Source of the DNA: Tsuneonella suprasediminis
GTDB taxonomy: Bacteria > Pseudomonadota > Alphaproteobacteria > Sphingomonadales > Sphingomonadaceae
Reading direction: 5' to 3'
Length of the DNA: 64,000 nucleotides
Assembly: GCF_003605755.1 (NCBI RefSeq)
Contig: NZ_RAHJ01000019.1
Span: forward strand, 134,331-198,330
Shown here one piece after another: positions 1 through 8,387 of this stretch; position 1 is the stretch's first letter; every line of letters begins with the position of its first letter. Under the pieces are notes generated by a model. It saw nothing but the letters and a program-made list of their open reading frames with translations. It had not been told where the DNA came from and made no database searches. Both the position numbers and the translations under genes were made by a program.

Positions 1-1
1 C

Positions 2-580
2 AGCACAGTTGGTTCGCTCAGCACGACGGTGTCGAGCAACACACAGGCTGTTGGTTCGCTGAGCACCGGCCTTTCGAGCACCAACAGCACGGTCGGTTCG
101 CTGAGCACGACGGTGTCGAGCAACACACAGGCCGTTGGCTCGTTGAGCACAGGTCTGTCCGCGACGAACAGCAGTGTTGGCTCGCTCAGCACTGGTCTTT
201 CGAGCACCAACAGCACTGTTGGTTCGCTGAGCACGACAGTGTCCAGCAACACACAGGCCGTTGGTTCGTTGAGCACAGGGCTGTCCGCGACGAACAGCAG
301 TGTTGGCTCGCTGAGCACCGGCCTTTCGAGCACCAACAGCACAGTTGGCTCGCTGAGCACCGGCCTTTCGAGCACTAACAGCACGGTCGGCTCGCTGAGC
401 ACCACGGTATCGAGCAACACGCAGGCCGTTGGTTCGCTGAGCACCGGCCTTTCGAGCACTAACAGCACAGTTGGTTCGCTGAGCACGACAGTGTCCAGCA
501 ATACCGAATCGGTCGGTTCGTTGAGCACTGGATTGTCGACCACCAACAGCAGCATGGGTTCTCTCAGTACAGCTGTTTCG
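2..580 (+). repeat. 42-bp tandem repeats encoding the adhesin stalk
   Basis: About fourteen copies of a 42-bp unit encode variants of the 14-residue sequence VGSLSTGLSSTNST. Three second-half variants alternate: LSSTNST, LSATNSS and VSSNTQA (VSSNTES in the last). The unit is two heptads with V/L at the a and d positions. The VSSNTQA type carries Asn at d, the known ion-binding N@d layer pattern [IV]xxNTxx of trimeric coiled coils; five such layers are visible. Copies are nearly identical at nucleotide level, including synonymous sites, which points to recent expansion by slippage or recombination. Confidence 0.93.
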
Positions 581-1501
581 ACTGCAACCAGTTCACTTGC
601 TCCATTGCTGAAAGTCGCTGAAGCTTCGACCGATTCCGATCAGAAGCTGGCAACCAGCGTTGGCGGAAGTGGCGGCGCTCCATCCGGCATGATTGCCACC
701 GATGGGAATGCCAACACTGGGGAGGGCGCTGGCAACTATGCTGATTTCGATGCCATCGCTTCGGTCGGCGGACGGGACTCGCTGGCAACCGGCTTCTTCG
801 CGAAAACCGATGAAGGGGTGACGGGGGGCTCAGCTTTTGGCTCGTGGTCGCAAGTAACAGGCAACAATGGCACCGCCATTGGTTATAGTTCGCTGGCAGG
901 CAAAGAGGCGACTGCCTTGGGCTATCGCAACCAGGCAAGTGGTGATCAGTCGACTGCTGTTGGCTACAACAACGTCGTATCGGGCGCCAACTCGGGTGCG
1001 GTTGGTAGTGGTAACTCTGTCGCTGCCAACAATACCTACGTCATGGGCAACAACATTACGGTGGATGCAAACAGCTCCAATTCGGTTGTGCTTGGCAACG
1101 GCAGTGTCGCCAGTGGTCCAAACACAGTGTCGGTCGGTGCTGCTGGTGCTGAGCGTCGGATCACCAACGTCGCAGCGGGTGAGGTTTCGGCCACATCCAC
1201 TGACGCGATCAACGGAAGCCAGCTTTTCGCGAGCAATCAGGAACTGCGGTTCGACCTGAATGCGCTGCGTAACGATACCAACGCCGGTATCGCCAGTGCG
1301 GCAGCGATTGGCACTCTCCCGCAGGCGATTAATCCGGGCAAGGTTGCTCTCGCAATCGGCTCTGGCTTGAGGAGTGGTGAGGTCGGCCTTGCGTTCGGTG
1401 TAAGCTACCGTACCGAAGACGATCGCGGCACTGTTCAGGGACGTATCGCAACGGATCGCGGGGCAACAACGGCTTCGCTGGGTCTGGGGATCGAGTTCTA
1501 A
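2..1501 (+). CDS. Trimeric autotransporter adhesin (YadA-like), 3' part only
   Basis: Surface adhesin fragment. The frame is open to the first base of the window, so the start, signal peptide and any N-terminal head lie upstream. Visible order: a stalk of 14-residue repeats (about the first 200 residues), a linker rich in Gly/Asp, a YadA-type beta-roll head made of repeated xAxGxxxxAxGxxA units (about nt 830-1130), a neck with the ITNVAAG and STDAINGSQL motifs, a short coiled coil, and a C-terminal membrane anchor of about 65 residues ending in Phe (GLGIEF), the usual terminal residue of outer-membrane barrels. By family, three chains form one beta-barrel that carries the passenger across the outer membrane. 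The head placed after the long stalk means several head/stalk modules may alternate in the full protein. A hairpin terminator follows. Identification is confident; full size is unknown. Confidence 0.93.
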   Translation, partial: STVGSLSTTVSSNTQAVGSLSTGLSSTNSTVGSLSTTVSSNTQAVGSLSTGLSATNSSVGSLSTGLSSTNSTVGSLSTTVSSNTQAVGSLSTGLSATNSSVGSLSTGLSSTNSTVGSLSTGLSSTNSTVGSLSTTVSSNTQAVGSLSTGLSSTNSTVGSLSTTVSSNTESVGSLSTGLSTTNSSMGSLSTAVSTATSSLAPLLKVAEASTDSDQKLATSVGGSGGAPSGMIATDGNANTGEGAGNYADFDAIASVGGRDSLATGFFAKTDEGVTGGSAFGSWSQVTGNNGTAIGYSSLAGKEATALGYRNQASGDQSTAVGYNNVVSGANSGAVGSGNSVAANNTYVMGNNITVDANSSNSVVLGNGSVASGPNTVSVGAAGAERRITNVAAGEVSATSTDAINGSQLFASNQELRFDLNALRNDTNAGIASAAAIGTLPQAINPGKVALAIGSGLRSGEVGLAFGVSYRTEDDRGTVQGRIATDRGATTASLGLGIEF

Positions 1502-1549
1502 GCTCTCTCCTCTGATCGGCTTACCGAAGTCGGTAAAGTCAACAGACAG

Positions 1550-1584
1550 TCCCGCCCGGGCAGAGCTCGGGCGGGATTTGTTTG
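1550..1584 (+). terminator. Rho-independent terminator of the adhesin gene
   Basis: A 9-bp GC stem TCCCGCCCG / CGGGCGGGA with a 9-base loop is followed by TTTGTTTG, 49 bases after the adhesin stop. A smaller inverted repeat TTACCG-AAGT-CGGTAA lies just before it at 1521-1536. Confidence 0.85.
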
Positions 1585-1826
1585 TCTCAAGCTACATACG
1601 GGTGACCATGTGTTCGAAATTTAGCTGGGTTCATTCCGGAAACCGCGAGATGATCGAGGGATATCGAGTGCGAGAATGGGTTGGCTACTGTTCATCGACG
1701 AAACATGTGGGAGTTAATGTTAGTGAACTGAACTTTGGTCGGCGTTCGCTGTGTCAAAGCCGAACCAAAATTCCAGGAATATGTCAGCGGAACAGGTATT
1801 CAATAGCATTTGCCAAAAACATCTTA
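1585..1826. other. Non-coding gap between adhesin and IS
   Basis: Together with the terminator this is a 325-base stretch (1502-1826) with no convincing gene. A 92-codon plus-strand frame crosses it but has no ribosome-binding site, no recognisable motif, and runs into the IS end, so I do not call it. The final TA (1825-1826) is one copy of the IS target duplication. Confidence 0.6.
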
Positions 1827-2605
1827 GGTTCTGTTGACAAAAGCCTTCAGCCATAGGCGGATGCTTGCGAGGTTGAGGAAGCTGGCGAAGGATAGCGCGG
1901 TCTTGTCGTAGCGGGTTGCGATGCGGTTGGACTGCTTGAGCTTGTTGAACATGCGTTCGATGCGATTGCGATCCTTGTAACGACGATAGTCGGGATGCTC
2001 GGGCACTTTGCGGTTCGAGCGGGGCGGGATAATGGGCAGGATGCCCCGGATCAGCAGGCTTTCACGGAAGCGGTCACCGTCATAGCCCTTGTCCGCGAGC
2101 AGCGCCTTGGGCGTGGCGACCGGGATTGCCATCAGCGGCTCGGCTGCGGTGTAATCGGATGCTTCGCCGCCGGTCAGGACGAAGCAGAGAGGGCGTCCCT
2201 GATTGTCACATCGGGCGTGGATCTTGCACGTAAAGCCGCCGCGTGATCGACCAAAAGCCTCCTTATGAGTCCCCCCCTTGGGCCGGCGGCCTGCGAATGG
2301 CCCCGGACGCTCGTGCTATCGATCATGTGCTGCCAGTCATCGGTCAGCCCCAGATCAACCAGCGTTTGCAGCAAGGCATCCCAGACACCCTGCTCGGCCC
2401 ATCGCCGGAACCGGACATAGACCGAGTTCCACTTGCCGTAACGCTCATGCATGTCGCGCCAGGGACAACCGACCCGCAAAACATGCAGCATCCCATTGAG
2501 GACGTGCCGGTTATCCCCTGCTGGCCGTGCCCAACGGCCCCGCTCAGACGGCAGCAGCGGTCCGATTACTTCCCATTCTTCCTCCGACAAATCCCCGCGC
2601 GCCAT
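1824..2605 (-). CDS. IS5-family transposase, two frames joined by a -1 frameshift
   Basis: DDE transposase. The first frame starts at ATG 2605 and has the N-terminal domain and the first catalytic Asp (IDSTSVRGHSQ), but runs out of frame after about residue 110 and would stop at 2174. The second frame carries the rest: KGGTHKEAF-like residues, the second Asp (LADKGYDGD) and the Glu (RNRIERMFNKLKQ), ending at 1824. The two frames meet at a run of seven G (2271-2277 on the plus strand as C); slipping back one base there restores the family sequence. Programmed slippage is known in this subgroup, so this is probably functional and not a broken gene. The stop codon TAA lies outside the IS, made from the target-site TA plus its neighbouring base. 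Confidence 0.85.
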
Positions 2606-2685
2606 GGCTGCTCCCGCAAAAAGCAGTCTTGAATCAGCCCAGGGCGGTTTTGGGAATCCCCTACCAAGCTTTTGTCAACAGGGCC
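1827..2685 (-). mobile_element. IS5-family (IS427-type) insertion sequence, apparently complete
   Basis: An 859-bp element bounded by 18-bp terminal inverted repeats matching at 16 of 18 positions (1827-1844 and 2668-2685, core TGTTGACAAAAGC) and flanked by a TA duplication (1825-1826 and 2686-2687). It carries one transposase in two overlapping frames. Size, ends, short TA duplication and the two-frame transposase match the IS427 subgroup of IS5. It lies on the downstream side of cmk, where rpsA is commonly found in related bacteria. Assignment to the exact IS species would need a comparison with an IS catalogue. Confidence 0.88.
2271..2277 (-). other. Candidate programmed -1 frameshift site in the transposase
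   Basis: Transposase-sense sequence AAGGGGGGGACT. The upstream frame reads AGG GGG GGA; a one-base backward slip on the G run gives GGG ACT CAT AAG, continuing into the conserved THKEAF segment. The alternative is a simple indel mutation in a homopolymer, or a sequencing error. Confidence 0.6.
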
Positions 2686-2908
2686 TAGGCTTCTGATGTT
2701 TGCTCAATTATATTTGGTTTCCAATCGCGCTTTCTGTGTTCAGTAATGCCGAACTGATGCATACTGCTGACAGAATGGGTTTACCGGGCATTGAGAAGCT
2801 GATCGGGTGTCCACAGTCTGATTGACTTGGTCTATCCAGTCTGGGCGAGAGCGTTCTCATTCTTGCTATATCGATACTGAAGGCAATTCCCCATAACGGG
2901 ATTGGCCC
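2686..2908. other. Non-coding gap between the IS and cmk
   Basis: 223 bases with no gene I can support. It includes the second TA copy of the IS target duplication at 2686-2687. In many related genomes rpsA follows cmk here. Confidence 0.55.
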
Positions 2909-3538
2909 CTATAGGTGGCTTTTCAATGCCTCTTCGGTGGCGTCGATGGCCGCAGCCAACGCCTGATCAACAGTCAGTTCGCTTGTGTCGATCAAATAAG
3001 CGCCATCGGCGACCCGCAAAGGGGCATCTTTTCGCCCCAAGTCACGCTCATCACGGCGACGGAGTTCTTCTGCGATTTCGTCGAGAGTAATCCTGTTGCC
3101 GCGTGTCTGCATTTCTTTCCACCGCCGCATGGCGCGGGCATCGACAGTGGCAGTGATGAACAGTTTAACGTCGGCATCCGGGGCGATCACAGTGCCGATG
3201 TCGCGGCCATCTAGCACTGCGCCGCCGGGCTGTTCGGCGAATGCGCGCTGTCTTTCGAACAACGCCTGGCGCACCGTCGGGTGGATCGACACCCGGCTTG
3301 CCAGACCGCCGCATTCTTCTGTTCGCAAATGGGGGTCGCTTAGCAATTCATCAGCAAAAGTCGTCGCGGCGAGAGCATCGACGGGATCGTCCGGATCTCC
3401 TCCATCAAGGAATACTTGTCGGCCGACAGCACGATATAGCAATCCGGTGTCGAGGTGCGGTAAGTCATAGTGAGCCGCCAGAGCTTTCGCGAGCGTGCCT
3501 TTGCCGGAGGCGGTAGGGCCATCGATGGCGATAATCAT
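2909..3538 (-). CDS. cmk: Cytidylate kinase
   Basis: Phosphorylates CMP and dCMP to the diphosphates using ATP in the cytosol. 209 residues, normal for the family. The P-loop is near the N-terminus (GPTASGKGT, about residues 7-15), followed by the CMP-binding segment LDTGLLYRAVG, the LDGRDIGTV motif of bacterial CMP kinases, and the RRDERDLGRKDAPL lid/arginine region. The ATG at 3538 overlaps the stop of the small upstream membrane-protein gene, and that gene overlaps aroA, so the three form one operon. In many alphaproteobacteria rpsA follows cmk; here 223 non-coding bases and an IS follow instead. Confidence 0.97.
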   Translation of the reverse strand: MIIAIDGPTASGKGTLAKALAAHYDLPHLDTGLLYRAVGRQVFLDGGDPDDPVDALAATTFADELLSDPHLRTEECGGLASRVSIHPTVRQALFERQRAFAEQPGGAVLDGRDIGTVIAPDADVKLFITATVDARAMRRWKEMQTRGNRITLDEIAEELRRRDERDLGRKDAPLRVADGAYLIDTSELTVDQALAAAIDATEEALKSHL

Positions 3539-3792
3539 GTACGTCGCTGCCGTTTCATCAAAGCTTTGACCAAGCCGTAAATCGCGATTGCCGCCCAGAA
3601 TCCTTCAAGCACGAGACTGGGCCAGTTGGTGTGAACCAACAGGGACACCGTCAGCAATGCTGCGCCGAGCAGATTGGTGCCGTGCAGGATGAACGGATTG
3701 TGTCCGGGGCGCAGGGTCAGATATGCATATGCGCCGATAATGCAGGCCATACCTGCGAATCCGACCAGCGAATAGATATCGAGCCCGGTCAA
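3535..3792 (-). CDS. Small three-helix membrane protein (CBU_0592-like)
   Basis: 85-residue integral membrane protein, with three hydrophobic segments (about residues 8-27, 36-53 and 58-75) and a basic C-terminus (KRQRRT). It resembles the small CBU_0592-type family found beside aroA/cmk in sphingomonads; no function is known to me. It starts at a TTG (3792) overlapping the aroA stop by 4 bases (TTGA) and ends overlapping the cmk start by 4 bases, so it is translationally coupled on both sides. Confidence 0.75.
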   Translation of the reverse strand: MTGLDIYSLVGFAGMACIIGAYAYLTLRPGHNPFILHGTNLLGAALLTVSLLVHTNWPSLVLEGFWAAIAIYGLVKALMKRQRRT

Positions 3793-5114
3793 GTCATCGC
3801 CTCATCGAGCAGAGCTTCGAATGCCGGGAAGCTGGTGGCGATGGGTCGGGTATCGTCGATCTCTACCCCTTCTTTCGTGACCAATCCGGCGATTGCCATG
3901 CTCATGGCGATGCGATGGTCGAGATGGGTGATAACCGGTGCGCCGATCGTGCCGCGCAATGGTTCCCCGCCTGACCCGTCGATAATCAATCCATCTGCGG
4001 TTTCTTCCACCCGTGCGCCTGCGGCGGTGAGGGCGGTGGCCATTGCGGAAAGACGATCGCTTTCCTTTACGCGCAACTCGTCGAGACCACGGGTAACGGT
4101 GCGTCCGTTCGCCAATGCGGCGGCCACGAACAGTACCGGGAACTCATCTATCATTGATGGCGCCACTGCCGGATCGACATCGATGCCACGCAATTCAGCG
4201 TGGCGGACACGCAAGTCAGCAACCGGCTCCCCGCCAACTTCGCGGGCGTTTGTTTCTTCGATGTTGGCCCCCATTTCGCGGAGCACTTCGACCAGTCCGG
4301 CGCGGGTGGGGTTGAGGCCAACGTTTTCTATCAGCAGGTCGCTACCTTCGATCAGGCTGGCGGCGACCATGAAAAATGCGGCCGAGCTGGGGTCGCCCGG
4401 AACCTCTATTCGCTGGGGCGTCAACTCTGCCTGACCGTGAACGCGAATCACGCGTTCGCCCGCTTCTTCCCCAACATCAACCTGCGCGCCAAAGCCACGC
4501 AACATGCGTTCGGAATGATCGCGGGTTGGTACTGGTTCGATCACGGTCGTAATTCCGAGCGTATTCAGCCCCGCAAGCATAATCGCGCTTTTCACCTGTG
4601 CGCTGGCAACGGGCAGCTGGTATGAAATCGGGACGGCCGGTTCCGCTCCGGTCATCATCAGTGGCAAAGTGCCGCCGGGAGAGGTGGTGAACGTGGCCCC
4701 CATCGCAGACAGTGGATCAATTACGCGGCCCATCGGACGTTTTGAAAGGCTGGCGTCTCCAGTGAAATTCGCAGTAATTGCGTGGCTGGCAATCAGGCCT
4801 ATCAGCAGTCGGGTCGATGTACCGGAATTGCCCATCTCCAGCGCCGAATCGGGTTGCAGCAGGCCGCCAACGCCAACACCGTGAATACGCCATTCAGCGC
4901 CGGTTTTCTCGACATGTGCACCCATTGCCCGCATCGCGGCGGCGGTGGCCATCACGTCCTCGCCTTCGAGCAGGCCGGTTACCCGCGTTTCGCCAACGGC
5001 CATCGCGCCCAGCATAACCGAGCGATGACTGATCGATTTGTCTCCGGGGACACGGAGGCGGCCTGTCAGGGGGGCAGTGGCTGTGAAGCGGCGTGGTGTG
5101 GGGTTTTCGTTCAC
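3789..5114 (-). CDS. aroA: 3-phosphoshikimate 1-carboxyvinyltransferase (EPSP synthase)
   Basis: Joins shikimate-3-phosphate and phosphoenolpyruvate in the shikimate pathway. Family signatures are present: the N-terminal PGDKSISHRSVML, LEMGNSGTSTRLL (PEP/S3P site, NSGT), and the C-terminal RVKESDRLSAM. I chose the GTG at 5114, giving 441 residues, the usual length; the frame is open to 5231 and an upstream start would add about 39 poorly conserved residues. The sequence NSGTSTRLLIGL around the PEP site resembles the glyphosate-tolerant class II-type enzymes of alphaproteobacteria, but that class cannot be fixed by eye. First gene of the aroA-small membrane protein-cmk operon. Confidence 0.95.
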   Translation of the reverse strand: MNENPTPRRFTATAPLTGRLRVPGDKSISHRSVMLGAMAVGETRVTGLLEGEDVMATAAAMRAMGAHVEKTGAEWRIHGVGVGGLLQPDSALEMGNSGTSTRLLIGLIASHAITANFTGDASLSKRPMGRVIDPLSAMGATFTTSPGGTLPLMMTGAEPAVPISYQLPVASAQVKSAIMLAGLNTLGITTVIEPVPTRDHSERMLRGFGAQVDVGEEAGERVIRVHGQAELTPQRIEVPGDPSSAAFFMVAASLIEGSDLLIENVGLNPTRAGLVEVLREMGANIEETNAREVGGEPVADLRVRHAELRGIDVDPAVAPSMIDEFPVLFVAAALANGRTVTRGLDELRVKESDRLSAMATALTAAGARVEETADGLIIDGSGGEPLRGTIGAPVITHLDHRIAMSMAIAGLVTKEGVEIDDTRPIATSFPAFEALLDEAMT

Positions 5115-5298
5115 GGATGATCCGACTGTATTGAATATTTGCAATGCGCGCGGCTCTTTGACAGCGCCCATGCCGTGTGGCAAGGCGCGCGCGCTTTTCA
5201 CGGTGCCACTTGATTCAGGGTCTATTCGCACCCATCAAGCAGCCACGGAATTAAACGCCTGATGCCATAAGGTATCGAGGCCAAGCCAAGGACAGACA

Positions 5299-5619
5299 AT
5301 GGTCAAGCCAGAGTGGGGCACCAAGCGTTCGTGCCCCAAGTGCGGTGAACGCTTCTACGATCTCGGCAAGGACGAGCCGGTGACGTGCATCGAATGCGGC
5401 GAGGAATGGTTCCCTGAGCCGGTGCTCAAATCCAAGCAGCCGATTCCGTTCGAGGAAGAAAAAGAGAAGAAGGACAAGGAAGCCGATAGCGACCTTGCGG
5501 ACGACGATCTGGAAGACATCGACGAAGATGATGATTCGCCGGATAATGACGTCGATCTGGGCGGCGATGACGACCTTGGTGTTCAGACCTCTTCGGACGA
5601 TGATGACGACGATAATTGA
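5299..5619 (+). CDS. TIGR02300-type FYDLN-acid zinc-ribbon protein
   Basis: 106-residue protein with an N-terminal zinc ribbon (C12-x2-C15 ... C30-x2-C33) containing FYDLGKDEP, the family's FYDLN-type signature with Gly in place of Asn, and a highly acidic tail of Asp/Glu runs from about residue 50. The family is typical of alphaproteobacteria and commonly sits divergent from aroA, as here. The role is unknown; a small zinc ribbon with an acidic tail could bind a basic protein or compete with nucleic acid, but that is inference. No poly-T terminator was seen before the tRNA downstream. Confidence 0.88.
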   Translation: MVKPEWGTKRSCPKCGERFYDLGKDEPVTCIECGEEWFPEPVLKSKQPIPFEEEKEKKDKEADSDLADDDLEDIDEDDDSPDNDVDLGGDDDLGVQTSSDDDDDDN

Positions 5620-5728
5620 TTTCGCCCTTGCATTGGTGGGGCGTGGCTCATAAAGGGCGCGTCCTGCCAGTCACCCGCGGTTGCGGATTTGATGGGCAGG
5701 CCGACTTTGGTCGGTAGATGAATGGTAC

Positions 5729-5804
5729 GGGGCCTTAGCTCAGCTGGGAGAGCGCCTGCATGGCATGCAGGAGGTCAGCGGTTCGATCCCGCTAGGCTCC
5801 ACCA
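5729..5804 (+). tRNA. tRNA-Ala (anticodon GGC)
   Basis: 76 bases including an encoded CCA. Acceptor arm GGGGCCT pairs with AGGCTCC; D-arm TTAGCTCAGCTGGGAGAGC; anticodon stem CCTGC/GCAGG with loop ATGGCAT giving anticodon GGC; T-arm with GGTTCGATCCC. Reads GCC (and GCU) alanine codons. Confidence 0.97.
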
Positions 5805-5924
5805 TTCAAGGTTTGAAAAAGTCGGTTCCGTTTCAGGGTCCGCACGCTGGCCGACGAGGTTTCGTCCGCCGGCGTTTTTGGCATTTGGCGATATTCCGTC
5901 GCCGCGAGTGGAGTGAACGAGCGC

Positions 5925-7397
5925 ATGTTCGACAACCTGTCCGACCGCCTCGGTAACGTATTCGACCGCCTGCGCGGCCGTGGCTCGCTGAACGAAGCCG
6001 ACGTTCGCGAAGCGATGCGCGAGATTCGCGTCGCCTTGCTGGAAGCGGACGTGGCGCTGCCGGTGGCACGACGGTTTATCGATGCGGTGACGGAAAAGGC
6101 CGTGGGGCAGGATGTGCTCCGCTCGGTCACTCCGGGGCAGCAGGTCGTCAAGATTGTCCATGACGAACTGGTCGAAATGCTCGGCGGGCAAGAACATCAG
6201 GGGCTGTTGCTGGAGGCGAAGCCCCCGGTTGTGGTGATGATGGTCGGCCTGCAGGGTTCGGGTAAGACGACCACGACTGCCAAGCTGGCCAAATACATTC
6301 GCGAACGCCACGGCAAGAAAGCGATGATGGCATCGCTCGACGTTGCCCGGCCTGCCGCGCAGGAACAGCTCGCTGTTTTGGGTGAGCAGGTCGATGTCGC
6401 CACTCTGCCGATTGTCAAAGGGCAGCAACCGGTCGACATCGCGCGCCGGGCGATCGAATCGGCAAAGTTGCAGGCAGTCGATGTCCTGATGCTCGACACC
6501 GCCGGTCGTCTCCACGTCGATCAGGCGTTGATGGACGAGATGAAGGCGGTCGCTGCCGTTTCCAGTCCGACCGAAGTGCTGCTGGTGGTCGATTCGCTGA
6601 CCGGGCAGGACGCCGTCAACGTCGCGCAGAGCTTCAGCGGCGAAGTTCCGCTGACCGGCGTGGTGCTGACCCGGATGGATGGCGATGCGCGTGGCGGTGC
6701 GGCGCTGTCGATGCGGGCCGTTACCGGCAAGCCGATCAAGTTCGCCGGTACCGGTGAGAAACTCGACGCGATCGAAGCATTCCATGCCGGGCGTGTTGCG
6801 GACCGTATCCTCGGCATGGGCGACGTTGTCAGCCTGGTCGAAAAGGCGGCGGCGACGGTCAAGGAAGAAGAGGCCGAACACCTCGCCAAACGTATGGCGA
6901 AGGGGCAGTTCGATCTTAACGATCTGAGAATGCAGCTGCGCCAGATGCAGAACATGGGCGGTTTGGGTATGCTCGCCGGGATGATGCCGGGCATGAAGAA
7001 AGCCAAGGCAGCAATGGCGGAAAGCGGGATGGACGACAAAGTGCTCGTCCACATGGATGCCATCATCGGTTCGATGACCGCGAAGGAACGCGCCCGCCCC
7101 GAACTGATGAATGCCAAGCGCAAGAAGCGTGTGGCCGCCGGATCGGGTACGCAGGTTCAGGATGTGAACAAGCTGCTCAAGATGCACCAGGAAATGGCGC
7201 GGGCGATGAAGCAGATCAAGAAGATGGGCGGCCTCAAGGGGCTGGCTGCCATGTTCGGCGCTGGTGGCGGCGGGGCAGGCGGCATGGGCGGGCTTGGTGG
7301 CCCTGGCGGTGCAGGTGCGCCACCTTCGCTCCCCGGACTGGGCGGGATGGGCGGCAATATGCCGTCTAACCTGCAGGATTTGATGAAAAAGAAGTAA
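5925..7397 (+). CDS. ffh: Signal recognition particle protein Ffh (SRP54)
   Basis: GTPase that binds signal sequences and 4.5S RNA and delivers nascent membrane proteins to FtsY. NG domain: N-terminal helical bundle, P-loop GLQGSGKTTTTAK (about residues 108-120), DTAGRLH, and TRMDGDARGG. The M domain follows from about residue 320 with many Met residues (MQNMGGLGMLAGMMPGM), and the tail is a Gly/Met-rich low-complexity stretch. I chose ATG 5925 (MFDNLSDRL), the usual family N-terminus, giving 490 residues, with GGAG at 5910-5913; a GTG at 5913 would add four residues. It is followed within 34 bases by rpsP, a conserved order. Confidence 0.97.
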   Translation: MFDNLSDRLGNVFDRLRGRGSLNEADVREAMREIRVALLEADVALPVARRFIDAVTEKAVGQDVLRSVTPGQQVVKIVHDELVEMLGGQEHQGLLLEAKPPVVVMMVGLQGSGKTTTTAKLAKYIRERHGKKAMMASLDVARPAAQEQLAVLGEQVDVATLPIVKGQQPVDIARRAIESAKLQAVDVLMLDTAGRLHVDQALMDEMKAVAAVSSPTEVLLVVDSLTGQDAVNVAQSFSGEVPLTGVVLTRMDGDARGGAALSMRAVTGKPIKFAGTGEKLDAIEAFHAGRVADRILGMGDVVSLVEKAAATVKEEEAEHLAKRMAKGQFDLNDLRMQLRQMQNMGGLGMLAGMMPGMKKAKAAMAESGMDDKVLVHMDAIIGSMTAKERARPELMNAKRKKRVAAGSGTQVQDVNKLLKMHQEMARAMKQIKKMGGLKGLAAMFGAGGGGAGGMGGLGGPGGAGAPPSLPGLGGMGGNMPSNLQDLMKKK

Positions 7398-7430
7398 TTC
7401 TAAGAGTTTATATTGGAAAGGTAACCAACA

Positions 7431-7892
7431 ATGGCAATTGCAATCCGTCTGTCGCGCGGTGGCGCGAAGAAGCGTCCTTATTACCGCATCGTCGTGTCGG
7501 ACTCGCGTTCGCCGCGTGACGGTAAGTATCTGGAACAGATCGGCACCTACAATCCGTTGATCGCCAAGGGCGACGAAAACCGCGTGAAGATTGACAGCGA
7601 CCGTGCGAAGCACTGGCTTTCGGTTGGTGCCCAGCCGAGCGACCGCGTTGCTCGTTTCCTTGATGCTGCCGGCATTCGTGAGCGCGCTGCCCGCAACAAC
7701 CCGAAGAAGGGTGAGCCGGGCGAAGCTGCCAAGGCTCGTGCAGAAGAAAAGGCTGAGAAGGCTGCGGAAGCCGCTGAAGCTGCCAAGGCAGCTGAAGCAG
7801 AAGCCAATGCACCGGCTGAAGAAGCTGCAACCGAAGAAGCCGCTGCCGAAGCGCCCGCCGAAGCTGCTGGCGAGGAAAAGGCTGAGGGCTGA
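7431..7892 (+). CDS. rpsP: 30S ribosomal protein S16 with a long Ala/Glu tail
   Basis: Ribosomal protein S16. The N-terminal 80 residues are the canonical domain ([22 protein letters not shown]). It then carries about 60 extra residues of Ala/Glu/Lys low complexity ending at residue 153, where E. coli S16 has 82. Such tails occur in several alphaproteobacteria. First gene of rpsP-rimM-trmD-rplS; rimM starts 3 bases after its stop. Confidence 0.96.
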   Translation: MAIAIRLSRGGAKKRPYYRIVVSDSRSPRDGKYLEQIGTYNPLIAKGDENRVKIDSDRAKHWLSVGAQPSDRVARFLDAAGIRERAARNNPKKGEPGEAAKARAEEKAEKAAEAAEAAKAAEAEANAPAEEAATEEAAAEAPAEAAGEEKAEG

Positions 7893-7895
7893 TCC

Positions 7896-8387
7896 TTGGT
7901 CTCGGACAAGCCCGTCATGCTTGCCGCCATCGCAGGCGCGCACGGGGTGACGGGCGAAGTCCGCCTGAAGCTGTTTGGGGAGGGCGTTGCTGCGCTCTCC
8001 CGCTACCGCAGCTTCAATGATGGCACGCTGACACTCAGCAAAGTGCGGAGCGATAACAAAGGCGGTGCTATCGCGCGTTTTGCCGAAGTGACCGACCGTA
8101 CTGCAGCGGAGAAGTTGCGGGGGACGCAGCTCACGATTTCTCGCGCCGAAATGCCGCCGCTGGAAGACGGCGAGTTCTATCACTCCGATCTGCTGGGCTT
8201 GCCTGCGGTTTCTCACACCGGCGATCCGCTCGGTGAAGTTGTGGCGGTCGAAAATTTCGGTGCGACCGATATTCTCGAAGTGAAGCGGCCCGATGGCAAA
8301 CGGTTTATGGTCCCTCTTACCGATGAAGCGGTGCCCGAATGGGACAGCGAGCGGGTGGTGATCGTGGCAGAGTTCGTCGTCACGTGA
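7896..8387 (+). CDS. rimM: Ribosome maturation factor RimM
   Basis: 16S rRNA processing factor that binds S19 during 30S head assembly. The 163-residue protein has the N-terminal RimM beta-barrel ([18 protein letters not shown]) and a C-terminal PRC-barrel ([12 protein letters not shown] ... [17 protein letters not shown]). It starts at a TTG (7896) directly after rpsP and its TGA overlaps the GTG of trmD (GTGA), indicating translational coupling. Confidence 0.95.
   Translation: MVSDKPVMLAAIAGAHGVTGEVRLKLFGEGVAALSRYRSFNDGTLTLSKVRSDNKGGAIARFAEVTDRTAAEKLRGTQLTISRAEMPPLEDGEFYHSDLLGLPAVSHTGDPLGEVVAVENFGATDILEVKRPDGKRFMVPLTDEAVPEWDSERVVIVAEFVVT

Noticed and set aside
2-580. CRISPR or satellite nature of the 42-bp repeats
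   Set aside because: The repeats are in frame, with conserved heptad coding, and form a protein stalk.
1578-1856. 92-codon plus-strand frame between adhesin and IS
   Set aside because: It starts in a terminator region, lacks a ribosome-binding site and crosses the IS end.
5775-8216. 813-codon minus-strand open frame across ffh, rpsP and rimM
   Set aside because: It is antisense to three well-supported genes and has no recognisable domain; high-GC coding DNA commonly leaves such open shadows.
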